Part shown: positions 25,234-34,223 of the stretch, piece by piece
Numbering within the stretch: position 1 is the stretch's first letter
Layout of the letters: each line of letters begins with the position of its first letter
Assembly: GCA_903909435.1 (NCBI GenBank)
Contig: CAIVVT010000003.1
Coordinates: forward strand, 1-64,000
Reading direction: 5' to 3'
From: an uncultured Acidobacteriia bacterium
GTDB taxonomy: Bacteria > Acidobacteriota > Terriglobia > Bryobacterales > Bryobacteraceae
Length of the DNA stretch: 64,000 bases
The notes under the pieces: generated by a model
Seen by the model: the letters and a program-made list of their open reading frames with translations, nothing else
Database searches by the model: none
What the model was told of the DNA's origin: nothing
Translations under genes and position numbers: made by a program

Positions 25234-25305
25234 AGTCAGGTCCCTTTGATATCAGTCACATAGAGACTTCTATCCGAGCGACTTGAGGATCTTATTCCCC
25301 GAATT

Positions 25306-25334
25306 CACAAATTGCTTGTGGAATCTATTCCACA
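25306..25334. promoter_or_regulatory. Two overlapping dyads upstream of the respiratory operon
   Basis: CACAAATTGCTTGTG (25306-25320) and TGTGGAATCTATTCCACA (25317-25334, perfect 8-bp arms) overlap about 100-130 bases before the cytochrome-porin start. The second covers the regulator's stop codon. The distance suits upstream activator sites for a sigma-54 enhancer-binding protein; a weak terminator stem for the regulator gene is the alternative. Confidence 0.45.
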
Positions 25335-26692
25335 GCGCCGTGCTCTTTGTCCCGTTTGAGCAGCGTGTAGAAGGTCTTCCGGTCCACCCCCGCTTCGCGC
25401 GCGGCGGCGCTCAAATTGCCTCCGCAGCGGGTCAGAAGTGCGTTCGCGTAGGAGCGCTCGAAGCGTGCCAGGTACTGCTCGCGCGCCTCCTTCCACGGCA
25501 GCGAAGAGAGGCTGCAACTGGCGTCTTCGGAGGGTGAATCCTCCGCCAACTCCTCCGGCCCAAGCACCCCACCCGGGTGGAGCGCCGTCAGCCGTTCCAT
25601 CACGTTCTTCAGCTGCCGCACGTTCCCCGGCCAACGCTGCAGCAAAAGCGTCTCGTAGAATCGGGGAGACGCCGACAAGCTCTTCCCGTAGCGCCGCGAA
25701 AACCGTTCCAGGAAAAAGCGGGCCAAGTGGGCGATGTCCTCGGGCCGTTCGCGCAACGGAGGCAGGGTCACCACAATCACGCCCAGGCGGTAGTACAACT
25801 CCTCACGAAACGTCCCCGCCTTGATCTTTGCCACCAGATCCTGGTTTGTGGCGCACAGGATGCGGCAGTCCACGCGCACCGGTGACAGGCCCCCCAGCCG
25901 CCGTAACTGGCGCTCCTCCACGAATCGGAACAGGCGCGTTTGAAGTTCAACACCCAAATCCCCGATTTCGTCCAGGAATAGCGTACCGCCGTCGGCCGAT
26001 TCGATCAGACCCTTCTTCGTGCGTTCCGCTCCAGTGAACGCGCCGCGCTCATAACCAAACAGCTCGCTCTCGATCAGCGACCCCGGCATGGCACTGCACT
26101 CCACTGGAACGAACGGCCCGTCTTTGCGCCTGCTCTGGCCGTGGATGAAGCGCGCCATCACCTCTTTGCCAGTGCCGCTCTCCCCCAACAGCATCACGGT
26201 CGCGTCGGTCGCCGCCGCCCGCTGGCATTTGTCGGTCTGCGCCAGCATGGAAGCGCTGCGCGTCTGCGGAGCATCCGTTTCTCCGAGGGCCTCCAACCGC
26301 CCTTTCAGCCGCTCGACTTCGTGCTCCAATTTGGCGTGCGAGAGCGCGCGCTTCACAACCAGCAGCAAGTCCTCGCGTTTGAAAGGCTTCTGCAGGTAGT
26401 CGAAGGCGCCCTTGCGCATTGCCAGCACCGCGCTCTCCACCGACCCGAACGCGGTCAGGAAGACGATGGGCAATCCCGGATGAACCTCGTGGAGCCGCGC
26501 GAAGACCTCTTCGCCAGACATGCCTGGCATCCGCATATCGAGCAGGATCAAATCGGGCGGGTCTGCCAGTGCGTCTGCCAGCCCCTTCACTGGGTCTTGA
26601 AAAACGGTCACGATGGTCGCCGGCTGCCGCAGCATCCGCTGGATGTTTTCACCCAGTGCGGCCTCATCGTCGATTACGAGAATGCGGCTCAA
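25325..26692 (-). CDS. NtrC-family sigma-54-dependent response regulator
   Basis: The product has 455 residues. The receiver domain (1-120) has the acidic pair DDE (8-10), phospho-acceptor Asp52 in LILLDMRMPGMSG and Lys102 in LQKPF. The AAA+ domain has Walker A GESGTGKE, the sigma-54 contact loop GAFTGA, and Walker B GGTLFLDEIGDL. The C-terminal Fis-type helix-turn-helix is NLSAAAREAGVDRKTFYTLL. It activates sigma-54 promoters when phosphorylated. The partner kinase gene overlaps its start by four bases (ATGA), and the cytochrome operon begins 120 bases downstream on the same strand, making that operon the obvious target. Confidence 0.93.
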   Translation of the reverse strand: MSRILVIDDEAALGENIQRMLRQPATIVTVFQDPVKGLADALADPPDLILLDMRMPGMSGEEVFARLHEVHPGLPIVFLTAFGSVESAVLAMRKGAFDYLQKPFKREDLLLVVKRALSHAKLEHEVERLKGRLEALGETDAPQTRSASMLAQTDKCQRAAATDATVMLLGESGTGKEVMARFIHGQSRRKDGPFVPVECSAMPGSLIESELFGYERGAFTGAERTKKGLIESADGGTLFLDEIGDLGVELQTRLFRFVEERQLRRLGGLSPVRVDCRILCATNQDLVAKIKAGTFREELYYRLGVIVVTLPPLRERPEDIAHLARFFLERFSRRYGKSLSASPRFYETLLLQRWPGNVRQLKNVMERLTALHPGGVLGPEELAEDSPSEDASCSLSSLPWKEAREQYLARFERSYANALLTRCGGNLSAAAREAGVDRKTFYTLLKRDKEHGAVE

Positions 26693-27786
26693 GTGGGGGT
26701 TCCTCCGGCGAACCAGTGGTAGGGCTGGCCGCGCGTGAATCGGGCGGGCGGCATTTCAATCACGAAACTCGCTCCGCCGCCGTTCCGCATTTCGTACCGG
26801 ATGCGGGCATCGTACATGTCCAAAAGACTGGCCGCCAGGAACAGCCCCAGCCCCAGTCGCTCGCGTCCGGCGCTTTGGGAAACGAATGGCTCGAACAGGT
26901 GTTCCCTGACGAACTCGGGCAGGCCGGGCCCGTTATCCTCGATTCGAGCAACGACCTTCGCCCCGGCCGTGCGGTAGGGTTCGAGGCGTACCCAGATGGT
27001 ACCGTCCTCGCGCCCCTTCAGCGCGTCCCGGGCATTGTTCAGCAGGCTGCGGACAACCTCGGCCACGACGTGCTCGGGGACATCGACACGCGGCACTTCG
27101 GCGAATTCTTCTACAAACATAACCTCGGCGCTTTGATTTGAAGACCGTACAGCCGCAAGTGCATCTTCCACGGCCGTCCTCGGAGTGGACGCCTCGAAGA
27201 CATCTCCCCCCCGTTCGCGCCGCAGCGCTTGCAGCAATGTGCGGGCGATGTTGCTCATGTAGCGGGCTTCCTTGAGCATCTCCCGCAGGTCGGCGCAGAG
27301 CGCGGTATCCTCCTTGCGCTCGTCCAGCAGCACTTCCAGCCGGCCTGCCACAATCGCCAGAGGGTTGTTGAACTCGTGCATGAAACCGGCGGTGAACTGA
27401 CCCAGCAGCGCAAGCTGGTGCGAAAGCCGCGCTTGCCGGTCGGCTGCGGATAGCTCCTCGCGCAAACGCGTGGTCCGGTAGCGGACGGTGTCGAGTTGCA
27501 GTTTGAGTTGTGCAGCCTCTTCCGTCGCCTTCGCCGACTCTGCCCTCACTCTGTTCAGCTTTCTTTGCAGGTAAACCAGAGCCGGCAGGGGTGCCAGCAC
27601 TGCCGCGAGGATCGAAATCACGGTGGTCGCCGCAACAGGAAGGGGGATCAACAGTGAAATGAAAGGGAGCGGCAGGACCCAGATTCCGCCCAGCCAGACA
27701 GCTAAGGGCGACGATTTGCCAACGCCGCTGTCAGTCAACTCACCCGGCATATAGATCAAGTGTAGTGCGTCAACCGGCCCGGACAA
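26689..27786 (-). CDS. Membrane-bound sensor histidine kinase
   Basis: The product has 365 residues. Two closely spaced hydrophobic segments (about 28-49 and 50-73) leave almost no periplasmic loop, so sensing may be in the membrane or cytoplasm. A coiled coil (about 75-125) leads to the dimerisation/phosphoacceptor helix LLGQFTAGFMHEFNNPLAIV with His137. The ATPase domain has N-box VRSLLNNARDAL, G1 IEDNGPGLPEFV and G2 GLGLFLA. It would phosphorylate the adjacent NtrC-type regulator. The signal is unknown; a redox or quinone cue would suit the context. ATG at 27786 or 27750 are both possible. Confidence 0.9.
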   Translation of the reverse strand: MSGPVDALHLIYMPGELTDSGVGKSSPLAVWLGGIWVLPLPFISLLIPLPVAATTVISILAAVLAPLPALVYLQRKLNRVRAESAKATEEAAQLKLQLDTVRYRTTRLREELSAADRQARLSHQLALLGQFTAGFMHEFNNPLAIVAGRLEVLLDERKEDTALCADLREMLKEARYMSNIARTLLQALRRERGGDVFEASTPRTAVEDALAAVRSSNQSAEVMFVEEFAEVPRVDVPEHVVAEVVRSLLNNARDALKGREDGTIWVRLEPYRTAGAKVVARIEDNGPGLPEFVREHLFEPFVSQSAGRERLGLGLFLAASLLDMYDARIRYEMRNGGGASFVIEMPPARFTRGQPYHWFAGGTPT

Positions 27787-27880
27787 CCCTGCACCACGCC
27801 CGGAGAGCGCCCGGGCCGCGCCGTTCCCGCCGGGTGCGGCCCGGGGGAATTCGCCGCTTTCCCGCCGTCAATTGCCGGCA

Positions 27881-29971
27881 TTATTGCCGTGCGGTGACGG
27901 GGTTTTGGCTGGATATCTGGCCCAAAGGGCGGGCAGGCTGGACACTCGCGTGTTTCCGTTCAACCTCTTCTTTGATCGTGCACAGGGCGTGATTCCACGC
28001 CACGTCGTGTACAAATTCGGGAAAAAACAAACTTGCTGAGCCCCAGAGCAACTTGCCCGCCAATCCCTTCCCTTTCTTGTAGTCGAAGGCGGCGTAGATC
28101 GAAAGCCTGCTGTTGCCGTCCTTAGTGGGTCCAATGTTGAATATGAGTTTCCCGTTGTCGTTCAGACGGCCATCCAGTTCATACATCAACGTGTCTAATC
28201 CCACCCGCCTGGTGAGCCGCAAGTCCGCGCCGATTCCAACCAGTGGCAACCGGTAGCGGATCACGGAGCCCACCTCGTTAGACTCGCCCTCAATTCGCCG
28301 AACCTCCACGCAGCGCAGGTCAAGAAAAGGGGCGTCAAGGTGGCCGAACTTAGCCAACTCGTCCATGATCTCCTGCGCGCTGCCCCGGATCTTGATCACG
28401 TACATCCGCTCGAAGTCGGGCGCAGAATAGAGTTCCATCCCCAGACTCAGCGCAATCCGCTCCTTGACGGTCTCGCGCTTCTCTTTCAGGACCACCGTCG
28501 GATAGCGTCCGTACTCCCCCCACTTAAGCCCAAAGAGCGCTTCGAATGCCACGTTCCTCATGGTGACGCCCGCACCCACGAGGATCGATTTCACCACCCC
28601 GAAGGAGCACATTTCCCGCAGCACTTCGCGGTAATCGGCCGTGCCGCTGGCGATCTTCCACAACACGGCGCTGAGCGGCCGGCTGTCCTGGTCTCGAACC
28701 TTGCACTCCGTGGCATAGGCCTGGTAAGTGATGCGGCCAACGACGGGTGTGGTGAACGCCACGCGGCTCAGCGCAAAAACGATGTGCCCGAAGCGGTTAT
28801 CCACCGCCAGCCAGTGGATCACCCTGCCGTACCCGCGCGCCAGCGACTGCCGGTCGATTCCGTCTTGAAACACCGTCTCGGCCAGCCGGGTGGCCGTGAC
28901 GTAGGCGGAGTACAACCCGTCTTTGTTCAAGCGCGAACCGACCGCGTCGCCGATAATGGCGAACCGGTCGCCATACGGTGATTTTGCCGTGGTGACGGTC
29001 ATTCTCGGGGCACACGCACAAGCGAGGCGGGCGTCCTCTATCCCCGGCAGAATCCGTTCGATTTGGGGCAGTTTAAGGAAATCGTGCACTATCTGGCGGC
29101 TGTCGCGCGGCAGCACCGCCTCGTCGATGCACTTGCCGAGCATGGCCACGGTCAGGAATCTGCCCTTCGGTACCAGCGCAGTATGCTCCAGCGCGAGGTG
29201 TTTCGAGCCGTATTCGATGAAATACACCTCACGCTGCAGGTGGCTTTCAAGATATGCCTCGCCAACGTCCAATTCAAAGATGAGGGCCCTGCGGGATTTG
29301 CCGGGCGAGAATTCAGGGTTCATCCGCTCGATGGATGCGATTAGAGATTCGTCCCTGTAGTCATGGCCGCAGTGGGCGTTGATCCCCGTCGCAATGGCCA
29401 CGAAGCCGGCATCTAACGGAATGCTTTCGCCACTTTCCACAGTTACGGTCAGCCGGGGGTGTCCGGAATCCCCATACGAGATTCCATCGGCTTTCGCGTA
29501 TAGGATGCGTGCGCCTGCCTTGACCGCCTCACCGAGCAGAAACCCATCGAAACCAGCGGGATTGCCGTCGCGCCTGCCCGGCAGAGAGCCGCGAAATACG
29601 GAGTACATCCGCATGTCCTTGGGGACCTGCAACCGGAAATTTTTCCACTGGCCCTGTATCCAGACGTAATCGAATCGCCCCTGCACGATCTCGTCGGGAA
29701 CGCTGAGGCGCTGCTCTTCAAGGATCTGGTGCAGTCGCGGCGAGATACCCCCCGCGCAAAAACTGCATCCCCGGCACTGCAGAGTAGCTGAGTCTATGTC
29801 GATGGGGCCGCGTTTCTCGACAATGACCACGTCGAGGTGCCGGTTGAGGCGCCGGGCTTCCCTCAGCAGTTGGATGGCAAAGAACGAACCTGCCGGTCCG
29901 CCGCCGACGATCGCGACGCAGTCGTTGTGCTGGAGTTGAAGGCTCCCACCACGGGAGGGTGCGCGACGCAT
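27881..29971 (-). CDS. FAD-dependent oxidoreductase fused to a C-terminal SRPBCC-like domain
   Basis: The product has 696 residues. FAD binding starts at DCVAIVGGGPAGSFFAIQLL, with a later FAIIGDAVGSRLNKDGLYSA as in geranylgeranyl-reductase and halogenase-type flavoproteins. A C-x-x-C-x-x-C set in TLQCRGCSFCAGGISPRL sits where related proteins have only substrate-site residues. After about residue 500 the sequence changes to a polyketide-cyclase/SRPBCC-like region (KLIFNIGPTKDGNSRLSIYA). Substrate unknown; a lipid, isoprenoid or aromatic is plausible. ATG at 29971 has AGGGG upstream; an upstream TTG at 30001 would add ten residues. It ends 94 bases before the kinase gene. Confidence 0.72.
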   Translation of the reverse strand: MRRAPSRGGSLQLQHNDCVAIVGGGPAGSFFAIQLLREARRLNRHLDVVIVEKRGPIDIDSATLQCRGCSFCAGGISPRLHQILEEQRLSVPDEIVQGRFDYVWIQGQWKNFRLQVPKDMRMYSVFRGSLPGRRDGNPAGFDGFLLGEAVKAGARILYAKADGISYGDSGHPRLTVTVESGESIPLDAGFVAIATGINAHCGHDYRDESLIASIERMNPEFSPGKSRRALIFELDVGEAYLESHLQREVYFIEYGSKHLALEHTALVPKGRFLTVAMLGKCIDEAVLPRDSRQIVHDFLKLPQIERILPGIEDARLACACAPRMTVTTAKSPYGDRFAIIGDAVGSRLNKDGLYSAYVTATRLAETVFQDGIDRQSLARGYGRVIHWLAVDNRFGHIVFALSRVAFTTPVVGRITYQAYATECKVRDQDSRPLSAVLWKIASGTADYREVLREMCSFGVVKSILVGAGVTMRNVAFEALFGLKWGEYGRYPTVVLKEKRETVKERIALSLGMELYSAPDFERMYVIKIRGSAQEIMDELAKFGHLDAPFLDLRCVEVRRIEGESNEVGSVIRYRLPLVGIGADLRLTRRVGLDTLMYELDGRLNDNGKLIFNIGPTKDGNSRLSIYAAFDYKKGKGLAGKLLWGSASLFFPEFVHDVAWNHALCTIKEEVERKHASVQPARPLGQISSQNPVTARQ

Positions 29972-30267
29972 GCCCAGAGCCCCTTTGGTACGGACGACCA
30001 AGCGGTTCCCGCGGCCGTCAAGCGGCGTTCAGGGAACAAACGATACATCCCGTCGTGGGGCAGTATAGCAGGGAATCCCTCTTCCGAATCCGGTTGCGAA
30101 GTGATCTGGTAAGCCGGAAGCAGGCTTAGCTTTGGAAATCCGGGAATCTGGGGATCTGGTACTTGCCGTCAACACACTCAGCGTCTATATTTGACCAAGT
30201 CACAGCTACTGGACGATTCTATACGAATTGCCCTGGGGACGGCCAAAAATCGGGTAAGGAGATCGGC

Positions 30268-31116
30268 ATGGAAAGAAAAGAACGAATTCAGGCTCTTCGC
30301 AACGTCGGTCGTAGACGGGGCGTGATTCAGATTGTGCCCCCGCGGCATTCCATGAGGAGATCGCACCTCAGAAAAGCGGAGCTGGAGAACCACGAACTGG
30401 TAACGCGGCCACTGGCGTCCCCTACGGGACCGGGCGGAGCCGCCGGATGGGCGAACGTGGCCGGAAGCCAGATCGCGGTGCCCGAGGTCACGAACATATA
30501 CTTGGGTGACTTCTGGGGCGATCAGGCATTCGTCGAGGAGTTCAGCAAAGCCATTCTCGAAAACGGGTATCTGGATCCGCTCAAGGAACTCGGATACGGC
30601 ACAGGGCCGGGCAGGTACCTGGGCAAGATTGACGGGCCGGCGCTGAGTGCCGGATCGAGCTTCGCCGATAGCGACGCGCAGGCAACTGTGCAGAGCTTGT
30701 TGGATCAGGGTGCGATCACCGCGAACGAGAACAGCTTATTCGTGCTGATCCTGCCGGACGGCGTCACTGCCTCCCTCGGCACGGATCAATCCTGCCAGGC
30801 ATTCTGCGGATACCATGACTCGTTTAATTGGAACGGCCTGGACGTGGCCTACGCTGTCCTGCCGTCAGCGCTGTGCCAGGGCTGCGGTGGCGAAATCGGC
30901 GACTTTACCGCCGTTTACGCCCATGAGTTGGCGGAAGCAGCCACGGACAAAATCCCAGGCCAGGGCTGGGTTGCGGGCGACGGCGAGGAGAACGGCGACC
31001 TGGAGGCCTGGATCCTGTTCGGATGGGGTCCCGCCAGCGACCCGCAGCGTTATACGGTACAGGGGTATTACACGGCCGAGCGAGGCAACACGGTCGGGGC
31101 TTGGAGGGACTCCTAG
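30268..31116 (+). CDS. Putative metallopeptidase-like protein with HELAEAATD motif
   Basis: The product has 282 residues and is not firmly recognised. TNIYLGDFWGD (75-85) begins the conserved core. DQSCQAFCGYHDSF and the region around VYAHELAEAATDKIPGQGW (His219, Glu220, Glu223) follow, with GGEIGDF just before it. HE-x-x-E(A)xTD motifs of this kind occur in exported bacterial proteins thought to bind zinc, but the classical HExxH second histidine is absent. Four cysteines (176, 180, 203, 206) could pair. No signal peptide is obvious; the basic N-terminal 50 residues are unusual. ATG at 30268 has AAGGAG eight bases upstream. Proteolysis is not established. Confidence 0.65.
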   Translation: MERKERIQALRNVGRRRGVIQIVPPRHSMRRSHLRKAELENHELVTRPLASPTGPGGAAGWANVAGSQIAVPEVTNIYLGDFWGDQAFVEEFSKAILENGYLDPLKELGYGTGPGRYLGKIDGPALSAGSSFADSDAQATVQSLLDQGAITANENSLFVLILPDGVTASLGTDQSCQAFCGYHDSFNWNGLDVAYAVLPSALCQGCGGEIGDFTAVYAHELAEAATDKIPGQGWVAGDGEENGDLEAWILFGWGPASDPQRYTVQGYYTAERGNTVGAWRDS

Positions 31117-31196
31117 ACGGGGCGAAACTACCAATAGCGCGGATACCACCAGGCGTGACCAGACGCCGGGGTAGAATACGGTCAGGAGGGACAGGG

Positions 31197-31691
31197 ATGC
31201 AGCGAAGCAGCATTGTCACCGGCTTGGTGGCCATTCTCGTCCTCCTGGGGCTCGGGTACGCCGGCTGGCGCTTCGTGGCCGAGCGCAGCGGAGAGGTGTG
31301 CCGAGCCTGCGCGCGACCGGTTCACGCTCATATGAGAACGGTTGCGATTCTCGACGGCAGGCGCGAGACGTACTGCTGCCCTGCGTGTGCCTTGTCGGAG
31401 CATCAGCAATCCGGACAGCCGGTTGAGGTGGTGGAGTTGACCGACTACCTCACAAATGGCCCTTTGAAGCCAGGAAGCAGCTTCATAGTTCGCAACAGCG
31501 ACATGAACCCCTGCCTCCAGCACCATCATCCTGAAGTGAGTGAAAACAGCCAACCGCTCGAATCGCATTTCGATCGCTGCAGCCCGAGCGTGCTCGCCTT
31601 TCAGGACCAGAAATCCGCCGCCGCCTTCGCCGGAGAACACGGCGGCCAAGTCACCAAGTTCTCCTATTTTGCCGCCGAGTTCCAACGCTAG
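31197..31691 (+). CDS. NosL-like membrane-anchored cysteine-rich metal-binding protein
   Basis: The product has 164 residues: one membrane anchor (6-24), then CRACARPVHAHM (Cys35, Cys38, two His) and ETYCCPACALSEH (Cys60, Cys61, Cys64, His69). Further His-His-His near 109-111 and the NosL-like ending FQDQKSAAAFAGEHGGQV follow. NosL-family proteins bind Cu(I) and help metallate nitrous-oxide reductase, but no nos genes are nearby. A role in metal delivery or trafficking at the membrane is inferred. AGGAGGG lies nine bases upstream of the ATG. It follows the HELAEAATD gene by 80 bases. Confidence 0.65.
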   Translation: MQRSSIVTGLVAILVLLGLGYAGWRFVAERSGEVCRACARPVHAHMRTVAILDGRRETYCCPACALSEHQQSGQPVEVVELTDYLTNGPLKPGSSFIVRNSDMNPCLQHHHPEVSENSQPLESHFDRCSPSVLAFQDQKSAAAFAGEHGGQVTKFSYFAAEFQR

Positions 31692-31979
31692 TCTCACCGT
31701 TTGCGCTCTCGAGACTATGGCACCTCAGCAGGCCTGAAATCGCCGAACGCCGTGTTCCGCCTCCCTGTCGTTGAGGACATCAACCACCCGCGGCACAGAA
31801 TTGAGAGTTTCCGGTCTGCGGCATCGTTGTTGTCTCACGTGCATGAGCAGTCAGTGACGGCGCGCCGGCGGGACGCGGCGTTTCCCACCCGTCTTGGTGT
31901 ATGCTCTGTGCGGGCGCCATCCGGCGCGCAGGCGGCGGTGCCAAACGGAACCGTCGTGAACTTTGGAGGGCTGGTCGCC

Positions 31980-34196
31980 GTGAAATACCTGAGGTGCTTT
32001 GCGCTGCTAATGGGCGTCGCGTTGTGTGCAATGCGTCTGCTTGCCGAGGAGGGGATGTGGATGCCCCAGCAGATACCTGAGTTGGGAGCCAGATTAAAGG
32101 CGCTCGGGTTCAAAGGTGATCCGAAGTCATTTGCGGACCTGACCGGACAGCCCATGGGAGCCATAGTTTCGCTAGGTGGTTGTACGGCTTCCTTCGTTTC
32201 GCCCGACGCACTGATTGCAACAAACCATCACTGCGCCACCGGCGGGCTGCAGTTTAACTCTACGCCACAGCGCAACCTGCTGAAAGACGGCTACCTGGCA
32301 AAGACACTCGCTGAAGAACTACCGAATGGCCCAGGGTCCCGGGTCTTCGTAACGACCTCGGTGGTTGAAGTAACCAGCGCGATTGCGGGCGGTATTGATC
32401 GGCATGCGACAGACCGCGAACGTTACGATTTGATCGACCGAAGGATGAAGGAACGTGTGGCTGCTTGCGAAGCCGACGGACGGCGGTGCAGGGTCGCATC
32501 GGTCTTCGGGGGATTGAAGTACTTCGAGATCGCTCAGATGGAGATCAAGGACGTGCGACTTGTCTATGCGCCAGCCGAGGGGATCGGCGTATTCGGCGGC
32601 GAGACGGACAACTGGCGCTGGCCGAGGCACACCGGAGACTGGAGCTTTCTACGCGCCTATGTCGGTAAGGACGGCAAGCCTGCGGCATTCTCAAAGGACA
32701 ATGTCCCGTTCAAGCCAAAGCACTGGCTGAAAGTCTCGGCAGAGGGCATCAAGCCTGGTGATGTGGTCTTTGTGGCCGGCTATCCGGGCCGCACCCAACG
32801 TCACCAGACCTACGCAGAAGTGAGGGAGACGACGGAGTGGAGCATGCCCCGCTCGATCCGCCTTGCGCAGCAGCAACTCGCAATCCTGGAGGATCTCTCA
32901 AGACGTGATCAGGCTATCGCGTTGAAGGTCGCGGGGCGGGTGCAGGGCCTGAACAATAACCTGACCAATCAGAAAGGCATGCTGGAGGGACTGGTGAAGG
33001 GTGGGAGCCTCGCCAAGAAACAGGCACGGGAAAGGGAGCTTGAGACCTGGATCGCGGCCGACCCGGCACGTCAGAAAGAGTACGGTGATGTCCTTCCCGC
33101 ACTTCGCGCGCAGCAGGTGGAGAGCGAGAAGACACGTGAGAGGGACGCCACGCTGATGGGTCTCTCGGGCGCATCCAGTTACCTGGGCGCGGCCCAAACC
33201 CTGTATCGACTTTCGGTGGAACGCGTCAAGGCGGACGTTGATCGCGACGGTGGATTCCAGCTGCGCGACTGGCCCAGAATCCGCGATGGTCAGGAGCGGA
33301 TGCAGCGAACGCTGGATCTCACCTCAGACCGCGCTCTCTTGCGGTGGGCGTTTGGACTCGCCGCTATGCTCCCGGCGGAGCAACGCATTTTGGCTTTAGA
33401 CCATGTTGCTGGCTTGAAGCCAGGGATGCCCGCGGCAGATGTCGAACGAGCGATCGACGCGTATCTTGACGGACTGTATGCGGGCACTAAGCTTGGCGAA
33501 CGCGAATTCCGCCTGAGCCTGATTGAGAAAAACACCGCTGATCTGCTTGCGACCAACGACTCGTTCATTCGCCTGGCCGCCGCGCTGGATCCACTGTCGG
33601 AAGCGAACCGGGAGGCGTCGAAGAACCGCTCGGGCGCCCTCTCCCGTCTCATGCCTCGATACATGGAGGCCTTGCTGGCCAAAGCGGGCGGGTTGGTCGC
33701 CCCAGACGCCAACAGCACACTCCGAGTGACATACGGCCAGGTGAAGGGTGTGGATGCAAAGGACGGCCTGTACTACAAGCCACAGACCACGCTGGCCGGA
33801 ATAGTTCAGAAACACACCGGCACGAGGGACTTCGACGCGCCGAAGGTCCAACTCGACGCCATCCAGTCTCTTCGGCTGGGTAGGCAGACCCCATACCTCG
33901 ATTCAACACTAGGAGATGTCCCCGTCAATTTCCTCTCAACCGTCGATACGACCGGGGGGAATTCCGGGTCGCCGACCTTGAACGCTAAAGGGGAACTCGT
34001 CGGACTGCTTTTCGACGGCACCTACGAGTCCGTCGCCTCCAACTTCCTGTTCGACGCGGTAACAACACGCTCGATTCATGTGGACAGCCGCTACATGCTT
34101 TGGAATATGACAGACGTGGACGGCGCGTCCAATCTCATCGCGGAGCTTTCGATTGCAACGGCGGCACGTCCAACCGGCCCGAAAGTGGGGAAATAG
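31980..34196 (+). CDS. S46-family dipeptidyl-peptidase (DPP7/DPP11-like)
   Basis: An exported serine peptidase of 738 residues. A signal peptide (about 5-22) precedes EEGMWMPQQIP, the family start. ATNHHCATG (His84 region) holds the catalytic His, and TTGGNSGSPTLNAKGELVGL holds the catalytic Ser of the chymotrypsin-like double barrel; between them lies the helical S46 insert. S46 enzymes release dipeptides from oligopeptide N-termini in the periplasm and are absent from animals. GTG at 31980 is chosen because GGAGGG lies about ten bases upstream and the signal peptide begins there. DPP7 versus DPP11 specificity cannot be told by eye. Confidence 0.9.
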   Translation: MKYLRCFALLMGVALCAMRLLAEEGMWMPQQIPELGARLKALGFKGDPKSFADLTGQPMGAIVSLGGCTASFVSPDALIATNHHCATGGLQFNSTPQRNLLKDGYLAKTLAEELPNGPGSRVFVTTSVVEVTSAIAGGIDRHATDRERYDLIDRRMKERVAACEADGRRCRVASVFGGLKYFEIAQMEIKDVRLVYAPAEGIGVFGGETDNWRWPRHTGDWSFLRAYVGKDGKPAAFSKDNVPFKPKHWLKVSAEGIKPGDVVFVAGYPGRTQRHQTYAEVRETTEWSMPRSIRLAQQQLAILEDLSRRDQAIALKVAGRVQGLNNNLTNQKGMLEGLVKGGSLAKKQARERELETWIAADPARQKEYGDVLPALRAQQVESEKTRERDATLMGLSGASSYLGAAQTLYRLSVERVKADVDRDGGFQLRDWPRIRDGQERMQRTLDLTSDRALLRWAFGLAAMLPAEQRILALDHVAGLKPGMPAADVERAIDAYLDGLYAGTKLGEREFRLSLIEKNTADLLATNDSFIRLAAALDPLSEANREASKNRSGALSRLMPRYMEALLAKAGGLVAPDANSTLRVTYGQVKGVDAKDGLYYKPQTTLAGIVQKHTGTRDFDAPKVQLDAIQSLRLGRQTPYLDSTLGDVPVNFLSTVDTTGGNSGSPTLNAKGELVGLLFDGTYESVASNFLFDAVTTRSIHVDSRYMLWNMTDVDGASNLIAELSIATAARPTGPKVGK

Positions 34197-34223
34197 CGAG
34201 TTGGATGAATCCACCCACGCCGA

